Source: Castellaniella sp. S9 (GTDB lineage Bacteria; Pseudomonadota; Gammaproteobacteria; Burkholderiales; Burkholderiaceae_B). From it: 64,000 bases of DNA. Positions 1 through 7,541 of this stretch are shown here, in pieces. Positions within the stretch are counted from its first letter, which is position 1. Each line of letters opens with the position of its first letter. Both the position numbers and the translations under genes were made by a program. The stretch is taken from contig NZ_JAPFGD010000004.1 of NCBI RefSeq assembly GCF_027257175.1, forward strand, positions 1 through 64,000. Reading direction: 5' to 3'. The notes below the pieces were generated by a model. That model searched no databases and was not told the origin of the DNA. It saw nothing but the letters and a program-made list of their open reading frames with translations.

Positions 1-82
1 TCCCATCCCGAACAGGACAGTGAAACGCCTTCGCGCCGATGATAGTGGATGGACATCTGTGAAAGTAGGTCATCGTCAGGCT
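1..82 (+). rRNA. rrf: 5S ribosomal RNA, 3' part (5' end outside window)
   Basis: The first 82 bases match the 3' two-thirds of a betaproteobacterial 5S rRNA. They show the conserved CCCGAAC and GTGAAACGCC segments, the GCCGATGATAGTG stretch and the closing GAAAGTAGGTCATCGTCAGGC. The 5' third and the rest of the rRNA operon lie to the left of the window. A strong terminator follows within 12 bases, so this is the end of an rrn transcript. Confidence 0.93.
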
Positions 83-93
83 CTGATGCAAAA

Positions 94-128
94 CCCCCGC
101 AAGGATCAACCTTGCGGGGGTTTTTTTT
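94..128 (+). terminator. Rho-independent terminator of the rRNA operon
   Basis: A perfect 11-bp stem (CCCCCGCAAGG / CCTTGCGGGGG) with a 5-base loop is followed directly by eight T residues. It closes the rRNA transcript just after the 5S gene. Confidence 0.95.
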
Positions 129-255
129 ATGGGCGTTCCTTCGAAATAGGCCAGGCTGGGCCCAGCCGCACTGATCGCGGTCAGCGTCGGGGCTGTTATG
201 ACGCTAAAATGAGGCCGACAGCAACCTGCGCTCGGCGCATCTAGGAGATCCCCCC

Positions 256-615
256 ATGGGAGACACCCCCGACACCGACAATGGGCTGACCATGCGCCAG
301 CTCATACACCTGATGTATGCTCTGTTCGCCGTGGGCATCGCCACCGGCGGGTTCTTTGGCGTGGCCGTCATCGCCGCCCTGGTGCTGGCCTACCTCAAGC
401 GCGGCGATGCAATCGGCACGGTGTATGCCGGCCACATCGACTGGATCATACGGACGTTCTGGTGGGGGCTGTTGTGGCTGGCGCTCAGCGCGTTGGGAAC
501 ACTGGTGTTCATTGGCTGGGCGACGGGCCTGGTGGCGCTCATCTGGATCGTTTACCGGATCGCCAAAGGATGGCTGGCCCATTTCGCCGGCGAGACGCCC
601 TTGCCCGGATTCTGA
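256..615 (+). CDS. Small integral membrane protein, DUF4870-like
   Basis: A 119-residue protein with three hydrophobic stretches at about residues 20-46, 68-86 and 86-103, carrying a TFWW motif between segments. This resembles the small DUF4870-type membrane proteins common in Bordetella relatives, whose function is unknown. The ATG has a GGAGA ribosome-binding site six bases upstream. A TAAAAT at 205-210 could be a -10 element, but its -35 is poor. The gene stands alone after the rRNA operon and is convergent with the SWIB gene. Family assignment is by residue pattern only; membrane location is clear. Confidence 0.75.
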   Translation: MGDTPDTDNGLTMRQLIHLMYALFAVGIATGGFFGVAVIAALVLAYLKRGDAIGTVYAGHIDWIIRTFWWGLLWLALSALGTLVFIGWATGLVALIWIVYRIAKGWLAHFAGETPLPGF

Positions 616-725
616 CGAGTTTCCCGACGCGAAGCCCTATTGCCGGCCCTATGCAGGGATTGCAGGCGCCGGATGCCCGACCCGGCGGCTTGGGAGTGCG
701 CCCGTGGGCGCAAGCCCCCGCAGGA

Positions 726-998
726 TTACTTCAAGTGCTGGCTGACGAGCTTGGTCAGCTCGAACATCGAGACCTGGTCCTTGCCGAACAAGGGACGCAG
801 CTTGTCATCGGCGTTGATGTTGCGGCGATTCTTGGGGTCTTGCAGGTTGTTTTTCTTGATGTAGTCCCAGATGCGCTTGGTGACTTCGGTGCGGGGCACG
901 GCCTCGTTGCCGATGACCGCGGCCAGCGTGGCGCTGGGGGTCAGGGGCTTCATGAAAGCGGCGTTGGGCTTGCGCGCTGATTTTTCGGTGGTTGCCAT
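726..998 (-). CDS. SWIB/MDM2-domain protein
   Basis: A 90-residue basic protein. Residues 15-90 form a SWIB domain (PSATLAAVIG, RTEVTKRIWDYIKKNNLQ, then a C-terminal LTKLVSQHL helix). In eukaryotes SWIB is a protein-interaction domain of chromatin-remodelling complexes. Stand-alone bacterial copies occur in chlamydiae and betaproteobacteria, and their role is not established. The N-terminal tail is lysine-rich, which would suit nucleic-acid or nucleoid contact (inference). The ATG at 998 was chosen over an upstream in-frame start because AAGGAG precedes it and a good promoter lies just upstream. The gene is divergent from pyrC. Confidence 0.88.
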   Translation of the reverse strand: MATTEKSARKPNAAFMKPLTPSATLAAVIGNEAVPRTEVTKRIWDYIKKNNLQDPKNRRNINADDKLRPLFGKDQVSMFELTKLVSQHLK

Positions 999-1040
999 AG
1001 AGACAGGCTCCTTCTTTGTTGGAAAATGTGATGCCCTCGC

Positions 1041-1069
1041 AGCATACCGCGTGTTTCCCCGAAAGACAA
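1041..1069 (-). promoter_or_regulatory. Sigma-70-type promoter for the SWIB gene
   Basis: Read on the minus strand, TTGTCT (1069-1064), a 17-bp spacer and TATGCT (1046-1041) precede the SWIB start. The predicted transcript start is near 1034, giving a leader of about 36 nt. The elements sit in the 121-bp divergent gap shared with pyrC. Confidence 0.55.
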
Positions 1070-1119
1070 AGCGGATTCCGTAAGAATTTTTACAGATCAA
1101 TCCCTCCCTGGAGCCTCTC

Positions 1120-2184
1120 ATGCCTCACACTCCGCGCACTCTGACGATACGGCAGCCGGACGACTGGCATCTGCACCTGCGCGACGGCGCCGTTTTGCAG
1201 GCGGTCGTCGGCGACAGCGCGCGCCAGTTCGGCCGCGCGATCATCATGCCCAACCTCAAGCCGCCGGTGACGACCACCGCGCAGGCCGCCGAATACCGTG
1301 AACGCATCCTGGCGGCCGTCGCTAGCCTGGACGAGGCCGGCGCCGCCGGCTTCCAGCCGCTGATGACGCTTTACCTGACGGACCACACGCCCCCCGACGA
1401 GATCCAGCGGGCCCGCGAATCCGGCTTCGTCCATGGCGTCAAGCTCTATCCCGCGGGCGCGACCACGCACTCCGATGCGGGCGTCACGGACCTGCTGGGA
1501 CGTTGCGGCGGGGTGCTGGAGGCCATGCAGCGCCACGGCATGCCCCTGCTCGTGCACGGCGAGGTCACCGATCCCGAGGTGGACCTCTTCGATCGCGAGG
1601 CGGTTTTCATCGAGCGGGTCATGGTGCCGTTGCGCGAGGCCTACCCCGAGCTGAAGGTGGTCTTCGAGCACCTCACGACGCGGGACGGCGTGCAGTATGT
1701 CAGCGAGGCTCCCGGGCCGATCGCCGCGACGATCACCGCCCACCACCTGTTGTACAACCGCAATGCGCTGTTCAAAGGGGGCCTGCGGCCCCATTGGTAT
1801 TGCCTGCCGGTGCTCAAGCGCGAAACCCACCGGCGAGCCCTGCTCGAGGCCGCGACCGGCGACAGCCCGCGGTTCTTTCTGGGAACGGACAGCGCACCCC
1901 ATCCGCGCGGCGCCAAAGAACAGGATTGCGGCTGTGCGGGCTGCTACACCGCGCGCCATGCCATGGCGCTGTACGCCACAGCGTTCGAGGGCGCGGGCCG
2001 GCTGGATCGGCTGGAGGCATTCGCCAGCCTGAATGGCCCGGCCTTCTACGGCCTGCCGGTCAATACCGCCACCCTGACGTTGGAGCACGTCGACACGGAC
2101 ATACCCCACGAGCTGCCCATGGGCGATGACGTGGTGGTGCCGCTGGCCGCGGGAGAGTCCCTGCCCTGGAGGCTACAGGGCTGA
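1120..2184 (+). CDS. pyrC: Dihydroorotase (class II, homodimeric type)
   Basis: A 354-residue amidohydrolase that interconverts N-carbamoyl-aspartate and dihydroorotate in cytoplasmic pyrimidine synthesis. All metal-site residues of the PyrC family are visible: H17 and H19 (DDWHLHL), K108 in GVKLYPAG as the carboxylated lysine bridging two zincs, H146, H184, and catalytic D257 in LGTDSAPH. Length equals the usual class II enzyme. [11 protein letters not shown] segment near residue 270 is typical of the betaproteobacterial form. The gene is monocistronic, divergent from the SWIB gene and convergent with uup, with only 19 bp between stop codons. Confidence 0.96.
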   Translation: MPHTPRTLTIRQPDDWHLHLRDGAVLQAVVGDSARQFGRAIIMPNLKPPVTTTAQAAEYRERILAAVASLDEAGAAGFQPLMTLYLTDHTPPDEIQRARESGFVHGVKLYPAGATTHSDAGVTDLLGRCGGVLEAMQRHGMPLLVHGEVTDPEVDLFDREAVFIERVMVPLREAYPELKVVFEHLTTRDGVQYVSEAPGPIAATITAHHLLYNRNALFKGGLRPHWYCLPVLKRETHRRALLEAATGDSPRFFLGTDSAPHPRGAKEQDCGCAGCYTARHAMALYATAFEGAGRLDRLEAFASLNGPAFYGLPVNTATLTLEHVDTDIPHELPMGDDVVVPLAAGESLPWRLQG

Positions 2185-2203
2185 CGATCGTCGACGCGGG
2201 ACG

Positions 2204-4030
2204 TCAATCCTTTTTGCTTTCGAGGAGTTCCCAGCGGGCATAGCTGGACTCGAGCTGCGCCTCCACGGCCTCGATCGCCCGTTGTATGGATTCCGCCTCC
2301 TCGGTGCCCGAGCGGTAGAGGTCGGGGTCGGACAGGCGCGCCGCGAGACCGGCCTGTTCGGCCTCCAGTTCCGAAATGCGCTCGGGCAGGGCCTCGAGTT
2401 CCTGTTCCTCCCAGGGGGCGAGCCGGTTCTTGCGGGCTCGTGTGCCGCCGTCCTCCTTGTCGGCTGACGCGGGCCGGGAGGGTGCGGCATCGCGGGCCGC
2501 GGGCGCGGAGGATCCGGCCGGATCCGGCGTGGCGGGCGCTGGGCGCTGGGCGATCCAGTCGTCGTAGCCGCCGACGTACTCCCGCCACAGGCCGCCGCCC
2601 TCGGCGACGAGGGTCTGGGTCACGACGTTGTCGAGGAAATTGCGGTCATGGCTGACCAGCAGCACTGTGCCGCCGAAATCCTGCAGCAGGGATTCCAGCA
2701 GTTCCAGGGTGTCGATGTCCAGGTCGTTGGTGGGTTCGTCCAGGACCAGCACGTTGTGCGGTTGCGCGAACATGCGCGCCAGGGCCAGCCGTGCGCGTTC
2801 GCCGCCCGAGAGACTGGAGACCGGCGAGCGGGATCGGGCCGCCGGAAAAAGGAAGTCCTCGAGATAGCTCATGACGTGCTTGCGCTGGCCGCCGATCTCG
2901 ACCCATTCGCTGCCGGGGCTGATGGTGTCCGCCAAGGTGGCGTTCTCGTCCAGCATGCCGCGCATCTGGTCGAAATAGCCGATGGACAGCTGGGTGCCCA
3001 GCCGCACCGTGCCCGCGTCCGGCTGCAGCTCGCCCAGGATGATGCGCAGCAGCGTGGTCTTGCCCGCGCCGTTGGGGCCGATGATCCCGATCCGGTCGCC
3101 GCGCTGGATGGTGGCGTCGAGATCGCGGATCAGGGTCCGTCCGCCGTAGCCGTGGGTGACGCCGCGCAGCTCGGCGACGAGCTTGCCCGAGCGTTGGCCA
3201 TCGGCCAGCGAGAACCGGACCTGGCCTTGCTGCTCGCGGCGGGCGGCGCGTTCGCGGCGCAGCGCCTCCAGGCGCCTGACCCGGCCTTCGTTGCGGGTCC
3301 GGCGCGCCTCGACCCCCTTGCGGATCCAGACTTCCTCCTGGCTGAGGAGCTTGTCGAACCGTGCATCGGCCAGGCGTTCCGATTCCAGCCACTGCGCCTT
3401 GCGCGCCTGCCAGGCGCTGAAGTTGCCGGGGAAGCTCAGCAGCCGCCCGCGATCCAGCTCGATGATGCGGGTGGTCACGACGTCCAGGAAGCGGCGGTCG
3501 TGGGTGATGATCACCACCGCGATCCGCGCGGCCAGCAGCAGGCCCTCGAGCCAGGCGATGCCGTCGAAGTCCAGGTGGTTGGTGGGCTCGTCCAGCAGCA
3601 GCAGGTCCGGCTCGGCGACCAGCGCGCGTGCCAGGGCGACGCGTTTGCGCGTGCCGCCCGACAGGCCCGCGATCGGTGCCTCGGCGTTCAGGCCGAGGCT
3701 GTCGATCAAGGCTCCGGCGCGCGCCGGGCGTCCCCAATCCTCGGTGTCCAGCATGTCGCCGCAAAGCGCCTCGAGCACCGTGAGGCCCTCGGGCAGTTCG
3801 GGTTCCTGTTCCACGGTTGCGACCCGCAGCCCGCTCACGCGGCGGATCTCGCCGTCATCGAGCTGCGAGCGGCCGTCGAGGATGCGCAGCAGCGAGGATT
3901 TGCCCGCGCCGTTGCGGCCGATCAGGCCGATGCGCTCGCCCGCCTGGATGGCCAGGTCGGCGTGGTCGAGCAGGGGATGATGGCCGTAGGCCAGCTGGGC
4001 CTGGGTCAGGGACAGCACAGTTTCGGACAT
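2204..4030 (-). CDS. uup: ABC-F family ATPase, Uup type
   Basis: A 608-residue protein with two ABC ATPase cassettes in tandem and no membrane segments. The first has Walker A lysine K44, LSGG at 123-126 and DEPTNHLD at 147-154. The second has Walker A lysine K324, LSGGE at 407-411 and DEPTNDLD at 431-438. The C-terminus (about 540-608) is a charged coiled coil, the mark of the Uup branch of ABC-F proteins. These act on ribosomes or branched DNA rather than as transporters. ATG at 4030 was chosen because family proteins start MSETV; an upstream in-frame TTG at 4048 is possible. The gene points away from the MocR gene. Confidence 0.93.
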   Translation of the reverse strand: MSETVLSLTQAQLAYGHHPLLDHADLAIQAGERIGLIGRNGAGKSSLLRILDGRSQLDDGEIRRVSGLRVATVEQEPELPEGLTVLEALCGDMLDTEDWGRPARAGALIDSLGLNAEAPIAGLSGGTRKRVALARALVAEPDLLLLDEPTNHLDFDGIAWLEGLLLAARIAVVIITHDRRFLDVVTTRIIELDRGRLLSFPGNFSAWQARKAQWLESERLADARFDKLLSQEEVWIRKGVEARRTRNEGRVRRLEALRRERAARREQQGQVRFSLADGQRSGKLVAELRGVTHGYGGRTLIRDLDATIQRGDRIGIIGPNGAGKTTLLRIILGELQPDAGTVRLGTQLSIGYFDQMRGMLDENATLADTISPGSEWVEIGGQRKHVMSYLEDFLFPAARSRSPVSSLSGGERARLALARMFAQPHNVLVLDEPTNDLDIDTLELLESLLQDFGGTVLLVSHDRNFLDNVVTQTLVAEGGGLWREYVGGYDDWIAQRPAPATPDPAGSSAPAARDAAPSRPASADKEDGGTRARKNRLAPWEEQELEALPERISELEAEQAGLAARLSDPDLYRSGTEEAESIQRAIEAVEAQLESSYARWELLESKKD

Positions 4031-4122
4031 GGACTGCGGGGTCTCCAAGGCGAGGGGGTTGAGGACATTCCCGTATTGTCGCAGTATTGGAGACGGGGGC
4101 AGTTGGGATAAGGAGGCGGGAC

Positions 4123-5583
4123 ATGCAACTACCGTTGCGTTTGGACCTGGGCCGGCATCAGAACTTGCAGCGACAGATCTTCGAGCAGATCCGGGACCTG
4201 ATCATCGAGGGCTGCCTGAAGGAAGGCGTGCAGCTGCCGGCAAGCCGCATATTGGCAAAAGACCTGGGGGTGTCGCGCAACACCGTGGTGCAGGCGTACG
4301 AGTTGCTGGTTGCCGAGGGCTACCTCGACATGCGGCCGCCTGTCGGCACGTTCGTGGCGCCGCTGCCGGCGACGGCCCGGCCCGTGTCCGATGTGCCACC
4401 CGCGCCGTTGCCGGATGTGGCGGCGTCCTGTTGCAGCCTGCGCTACAAGGGCGAGCCACACATTGTCGTTTCTCCCTATGACACCCCAGTGGCCTTTGAT
4501 TTCTGGGTCGGACGACCCGACGCCCGCCTGTTTCCGATCCTGAACTGGGCCAAGAGCATGAAACAGCGCCTGCGCTATCTGCAGGACGGCAATAGCGGCT
4601 ATGGGGATCCAGCAGGCCTGTGGGATCTTCGCCAGGCGATTGCCGAGTACGTCGGGGCGGCGCGCGGGATCCGGGCCGAGGCGGGCGACATCCTGATCGT
4701 CAATGGCATCCAGGAAGGCCTCAGCCTGATGGCGCAGCTGTTCATCGCCGAAGGCACCGAGGTGGTGGTCGAGAACCCATGCTACATGGGGGCCGCCAAT
4801 ATGTTCGCCAGCCGGGGCGCGCGCCTGGTCCCGGTGCCGGTGGACGACCAGGGCCTGTGCATCGAGGCGTTGCCGACGGGTGCGGCGCTGGCGTATCTGA
4901 CGCCGGCACACCAGTACCCGACCGGTGCGGTATTGTCCGCCCAGCGGCGGCATCGCCTGCTGCATTGGGCCCAGTCCTGTCGGACCTATATTCTGGAGGA
5001 CGATTACGACAGCGACTTCCAGTACGACCAGACGCCTTTGCCGGCGCTCAAGAGCCAGGACGAGAGTGGCCACGTGGTCTACATGGGTACGTTCTCCAAG
5101 AGCCTGGGCGCAGGCCTGCGGGTGGGCTACCTGATCCTGCCGCGCCCGCTGTTCCAGCCGGCCCTGGTCGCGAAGTGCCTGCTGAACAACGGCACGGTGT
5201 GGCTGATCCAGGCCTTGCTGGCCGATTTCCTGGCCTCGGGCGCCTATCGCCAGCACCTGCACCGGATCCGCACGCTGTATGCGGCGCGGCGCAACCTGCT
5301 CTGGCAGGCGCTGTCCCAACAGCTTGGCGGCGAAGTCTCGGGTACGCAGGGCGGGATGCACCTGGTCTGGCACATGCCTGACAGCATGCCCGAAGCCCTG
5401 GACGTGGAACGCCGGGCGCGGGCGCTTGGCGTGGGCGTCTACAGCTTTCCCACCGGCAACGCGCGGCTGCTTGGCGATGCGGCCGAGCAGCGCTATGCCC
5501 GGTCGCTGATGCTGGGATATGCCGCGCTTCAAGAGCGTGAAATCGAGTCCGGGGTGCGGCGCCTGGCGTCGCTGCTGGGGTGA
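4123..5583 (+). CDS. MocR/PdxR-type regulator (GntR HTH fused to a PLP aminotransferase fold)
   Basis: A 486-residue fusion protein. Residues 5-80 are a GntR winged helix-turn-helix (QIRDLIIEG, SRILAKDLGVSRNTVVQAYE, GYLDMRPPVGTFVA). Residues 115-486 are a class I aminotransferase-like domain with PAHQYPTG (261-268), EDDYDSDF (292-299) and the PLP lysine K326 in GTFSKSLGAG. MocR proteins bind PLP and use it as a sensor; PdxR controls vitamin B6 synthesis, and others control GABA or taurine genes. The start has AAGGAGG seven bases upstream. The gene lies on the same strand as haoA, ending 122 bp before it, and no B6 gene is nearby, so hao is a plausible target (inference). Two adjacent cysteines (C103, C104) sit in the linker. 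Confidence 0.93.
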   Translation: MQLPLRLDLGRHQNLQRQIFEQIRDLIIEGCLKEGVQLPASRILAKDLGVSRNTVVQAYELLVAEGYLDMRPPVGTFVAPLPATARPVSDVPPAPLPDVAASCCSLRYKGEPHIVVSPYDTPVAFDFWVGRPDARLFPILNWAKSMKQRLRYLQDGNSGYGDPAGLWDLRQAIAEYVGAARGIRAEAGDILIVNGIQEGLSLMAQLFIAEGTEVVVENPCYMGAANMFASRGARLVPVPVDDQGLCIEALPTGAALAYLTPAHQYPTGAVLSAQRRHRLLHWAQSCRTYILEDDYDSDFQYDQTPLPALKSQDESGHVVYMGTFSKSLGAGLRVGYLILPRPLFQPALVAKCLLNNGTVWLIQALLADFLASGAYRQHLHRIRTLYAARRNLLWQALSQQLGGEVSGTQGGMHLVWHMPDSMPEALDVERRARALGVGVYSFPTGNARLLGDAAEQRYARSLMLGYAALQEREIESGVRRLASLLG

Positions 5584-5603
5584 GGCGGCCGGCCGCCGGC
5601 CGC

Positions 5604-5664
5604 GCATGGACCCATCAGATGGTTGAAGCATGGACCTTGAGTTTGCTGGCTCCGGACCTAGACT
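5604..5664 (+). promoter_or_regulatory. Candidate haoA promoter with direct-repeat operator
   Basis: The 9-base sequence GCATGGACC occurs at 5604-5612 and again at 5628-5636, a 24-bp step. A third GGACC follows at 5654-5658. The second copy abuts TTGAGT (5637-5642), which with a 16-bp spacer and TAGACT (5659-5664) forms a plausible sigma-70 promoter, giving a leader of about 35 nt before haoA. Repeats just upstream of a -35 are a usual place for an activator, and MocR proteins commonly bind direct repeats, so the neighbouring regulator may bind here (inference). A GC-rich palindrome at 5585-5603 precedes the repeats. Confidence 0.4.
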
Positions 5665-5705
5665 AGACAGCATAGAAAAAGACCCGTCATGGGGAGGAGA
5701 CAGCA

Positions 5706-7463
5706 ATGCGCAATCATTTGCTGGGCAGCCTGCTGGCTATGCTGGTGGCGATGCTTTTGGTGGCGCCGGCATCCGCGAAGATCTGGGATTCGGTGCCCGA
5801 CGAACAGCTCAAGGCGCTTGAGATCGACCGGGATGCCAGTCCCAAGGCGTTCTACGAGGCCTTGTCGGCACGCTACAAGGCCGAACTGACCAAGGGCAAG
5901 TTCGCCAAGTGGTGGGAACCCATACCCATGGACCAGTACCTGGCTCCCACGCTGTTCTACTCGCCGCCTCCCGGACTGGACATCGAGGTCAGCCGCAGCC
6001 AATGCGCGGACTGCCACCAGGCGGTGACGCATGGCTGGGTGAAATCCTGGGAAAAGAGCGTGCACGCGAATCTCGACGAGATCCGTGGCTTGCCCGACGG
6101 GGATGTGCGCGCCTATAAAAAGGACATCATCGCCGAGGTCGAGTCCAATCTGCACTCGCTCGACCTGCTGGCTGCGGATCAAACACTGAAGAACGTCTCC
6201 TGTATTGACTGTCACATGGGCGTGGGCCAGGAAACCGGCAACCACGCCAAGGACCTGCGCATGCCTGACCGGTCCGTGTGCGGGACCTGCCACCTGAGGC
6301 AGTTCGCCGAGGCCGAGTCCGAGCGCGATACGCTCGTCTGGCCTCAGGAACAATGGGCGCCTGGGCATCCCTCGCATACGGTGGACTACATGGCCAACGT
6401 CGAGACCGCCACCTGGGCCGCCCTGCAGCAGCGTGAGGTGGCGGCCAGTTGCACGATGTGCCACACCAATCAGACCAAGTGCGACAACTGCCACACGCGC
6501 CACGAGTTCTCGGTGGTCGAGGCCCGCAAGCCGCAGGCCTGCGCGACCTGCCACAACGGCGTGGACCACAATGAATACGAGAACTACATGACGTCCAAGC
6601 ATGGCACGGTCTACCAGACCCTGGGCCATGAGTGGGACTGGAATGCGCGGCTGGCCGATGCCTTTGAAGCGGGTGGGCAAACGGCGCCGACCTGCCAGAC
6701 CTGCCACTTCGAGTACAACGGCGAGTTCACGCACAACGTGGTGCGCAAGGTGCGCTGGGGCTTCCTCCCGTTCCAGAACATCGTGGACAACCTGGACGAC
6801 CCCTGGTTCGAGTCGCGCAAGGTGGCCTGGCAGTCGACGTGCTCGCAGTGCCACTCGCCACGCTTTGCCAAAACCTATCTCGACATGATGGACAGCGGCA
6901 TCAAGGAGGGCACGGCGCTGGTCGAGTCGACGCGCAAGGTGGTGCAAAAACTCTATGACGACGAACTGCTGGTGGGCCAGAAGACCAACCGTCCGGTGCC
7001 GCCCGAGCCCGAGATCGCGGAGGCCGGTGGCTTCAGCTCGCTGTTCTTCGCCCAGGGCAATGGCACCACGCTGGTCGACCGCACATTCGCGGAAATGTGG
7101 GAGCAGCACGTCGCCCAATACATGAAGGGATTGCAGCACGTCAATCCGGGCGGCTGGACGTACTCCGCCGGCTGGTCCGACCTGATCAAGGACCAGACCA
7201 TCATCAATGAGCAGGATACAGTGCTGCGGGCCCGGGCCGCGCTCGAGGAGCGCGTGGCCAAGCTCGAGGGCGCCACGCAGCAAAGCGCGGCGAAGGTTTC
7301 TTCGCTGGCGCCGGCGTCGGGGTCGATACAGCTGGCCAGCCTGACCCTGGATGCGGATTACACCAGCGGCAGCCTGGCCCTGCTGGGCGGGGGGCTGCTG
7401 TTCGGGGGCTTGATGTCGGTACGGCGCGCACCCAAGCGCAAGGAGGAAGAGGAGACCGCGTAG
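5706..7463 (+). CDS. haoA: Octaheme hydroxylamine oxidoreductase
   Basis: A 585-residue periplasmic c-type cytochrome with a Sec signal peptide (cleavage after about residue 24, APASA/K). Eight CXXCH motifs start at residues 100, 166, 192, 249, 259, 279, 330 and 379, the spacing of hydroxylamine oxidoreductase rather than pentaheme NrfA. HAO oxidises hydroxylamine, to nitrite or NO, at the P460 heme, which is cross-linked to a tyrosine of the neighbouring subunit. Y486 in PGGWTYSAGW lies about where the Nitrosomonas cross-linking tyrosine falls (inference). Residues 497-525 look like a coiled coil and 555-572 a membrane segment followed by RRAPKRKEEEE, a probable C-terminal anchor. The start has GGGGAGGAG just upstream. 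haoB follows after 78 bp, which supports true HAO over the nitrite-reducing epsilon-type enzymes. Confidence 0.92.
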   Translation: MRNHLLGSLLAMLVAMLLVAPASAKIWDSVPDEQLKALEIDRDASPKAFYEALSARYKAELTKGKFAKWWEPIPMDQYLAPTLFYSPPPGLDIEVSRSQCADCHQAVTHGWVKSWEKSVHANLDEIRGLPDGDVRAYKKDIIAEVESNLHSLDLLAADQTLKNVSCIDCHMGVGQETGNHAKDLRMPDRSVCGTCHLRQFAEAESERDTLVWPQEQWAPGHPSHTVDYMANVETATWAALQQREVAASCTMCHTNQTKCDNCHTRHEFSVVEARKPQACATCHNGVDHNEYENYMTSKHGTVYQTLGHEWDWNARLADAFEAGGQTAPTCQTCHFEYNGEFTHNVVRKVRWGFLPFQNIVDNLDDPWFESRKVAWQSTCSQCHSPRFAKTYLDMMDSGIKEGTALVESTRKVVQKLYDDELLVGQKTNRPVPPEPEIAEAGGFSSLFFAQGNGTTLVDRTFAEMWEQHVAQYMKGLQHVNPGGWTYSAGWSDLIKDQTIINEQDTVLRARAALEERVAKLEGATQQSAAKVSSLAPASGSIQLASLTLDADYTSGSLALLGGGLLFGGLMSVRRAPKRKEEEETA

Positions 7464-7541
7464 GCGGCGACACGTGGGGTGGTGCGCAAGCGCCACCCCC
7501 CATGCGCCGCAGTCCCAGAGGAGTCGTGTGCAGGAGGAGTC

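Noticed and set aside
4123-5583. The MocR gene as a plain aminotransferase
   Set aside because: A complete GntR winged-helix domain precedes the aminotransferase fold, and the TPAHQYPTG and FSKSLGAG forms are those of MocR regulators.
5585-5603. GC palindrome after the MocR gene as a Rho-independent terminator
   Set aside because: The 9-bp arms have only one base between them and no T run follows, so it is kept only as a note, not called as a terminator.
5706-7463. HaoA as a pentaheme nitrite reductase (NrfA) or octaheme nitrite reductase
   Set aside because: There are eight CXXCH motifs with HAO spacing, no CXXCK heme site, and haoB follows directly.
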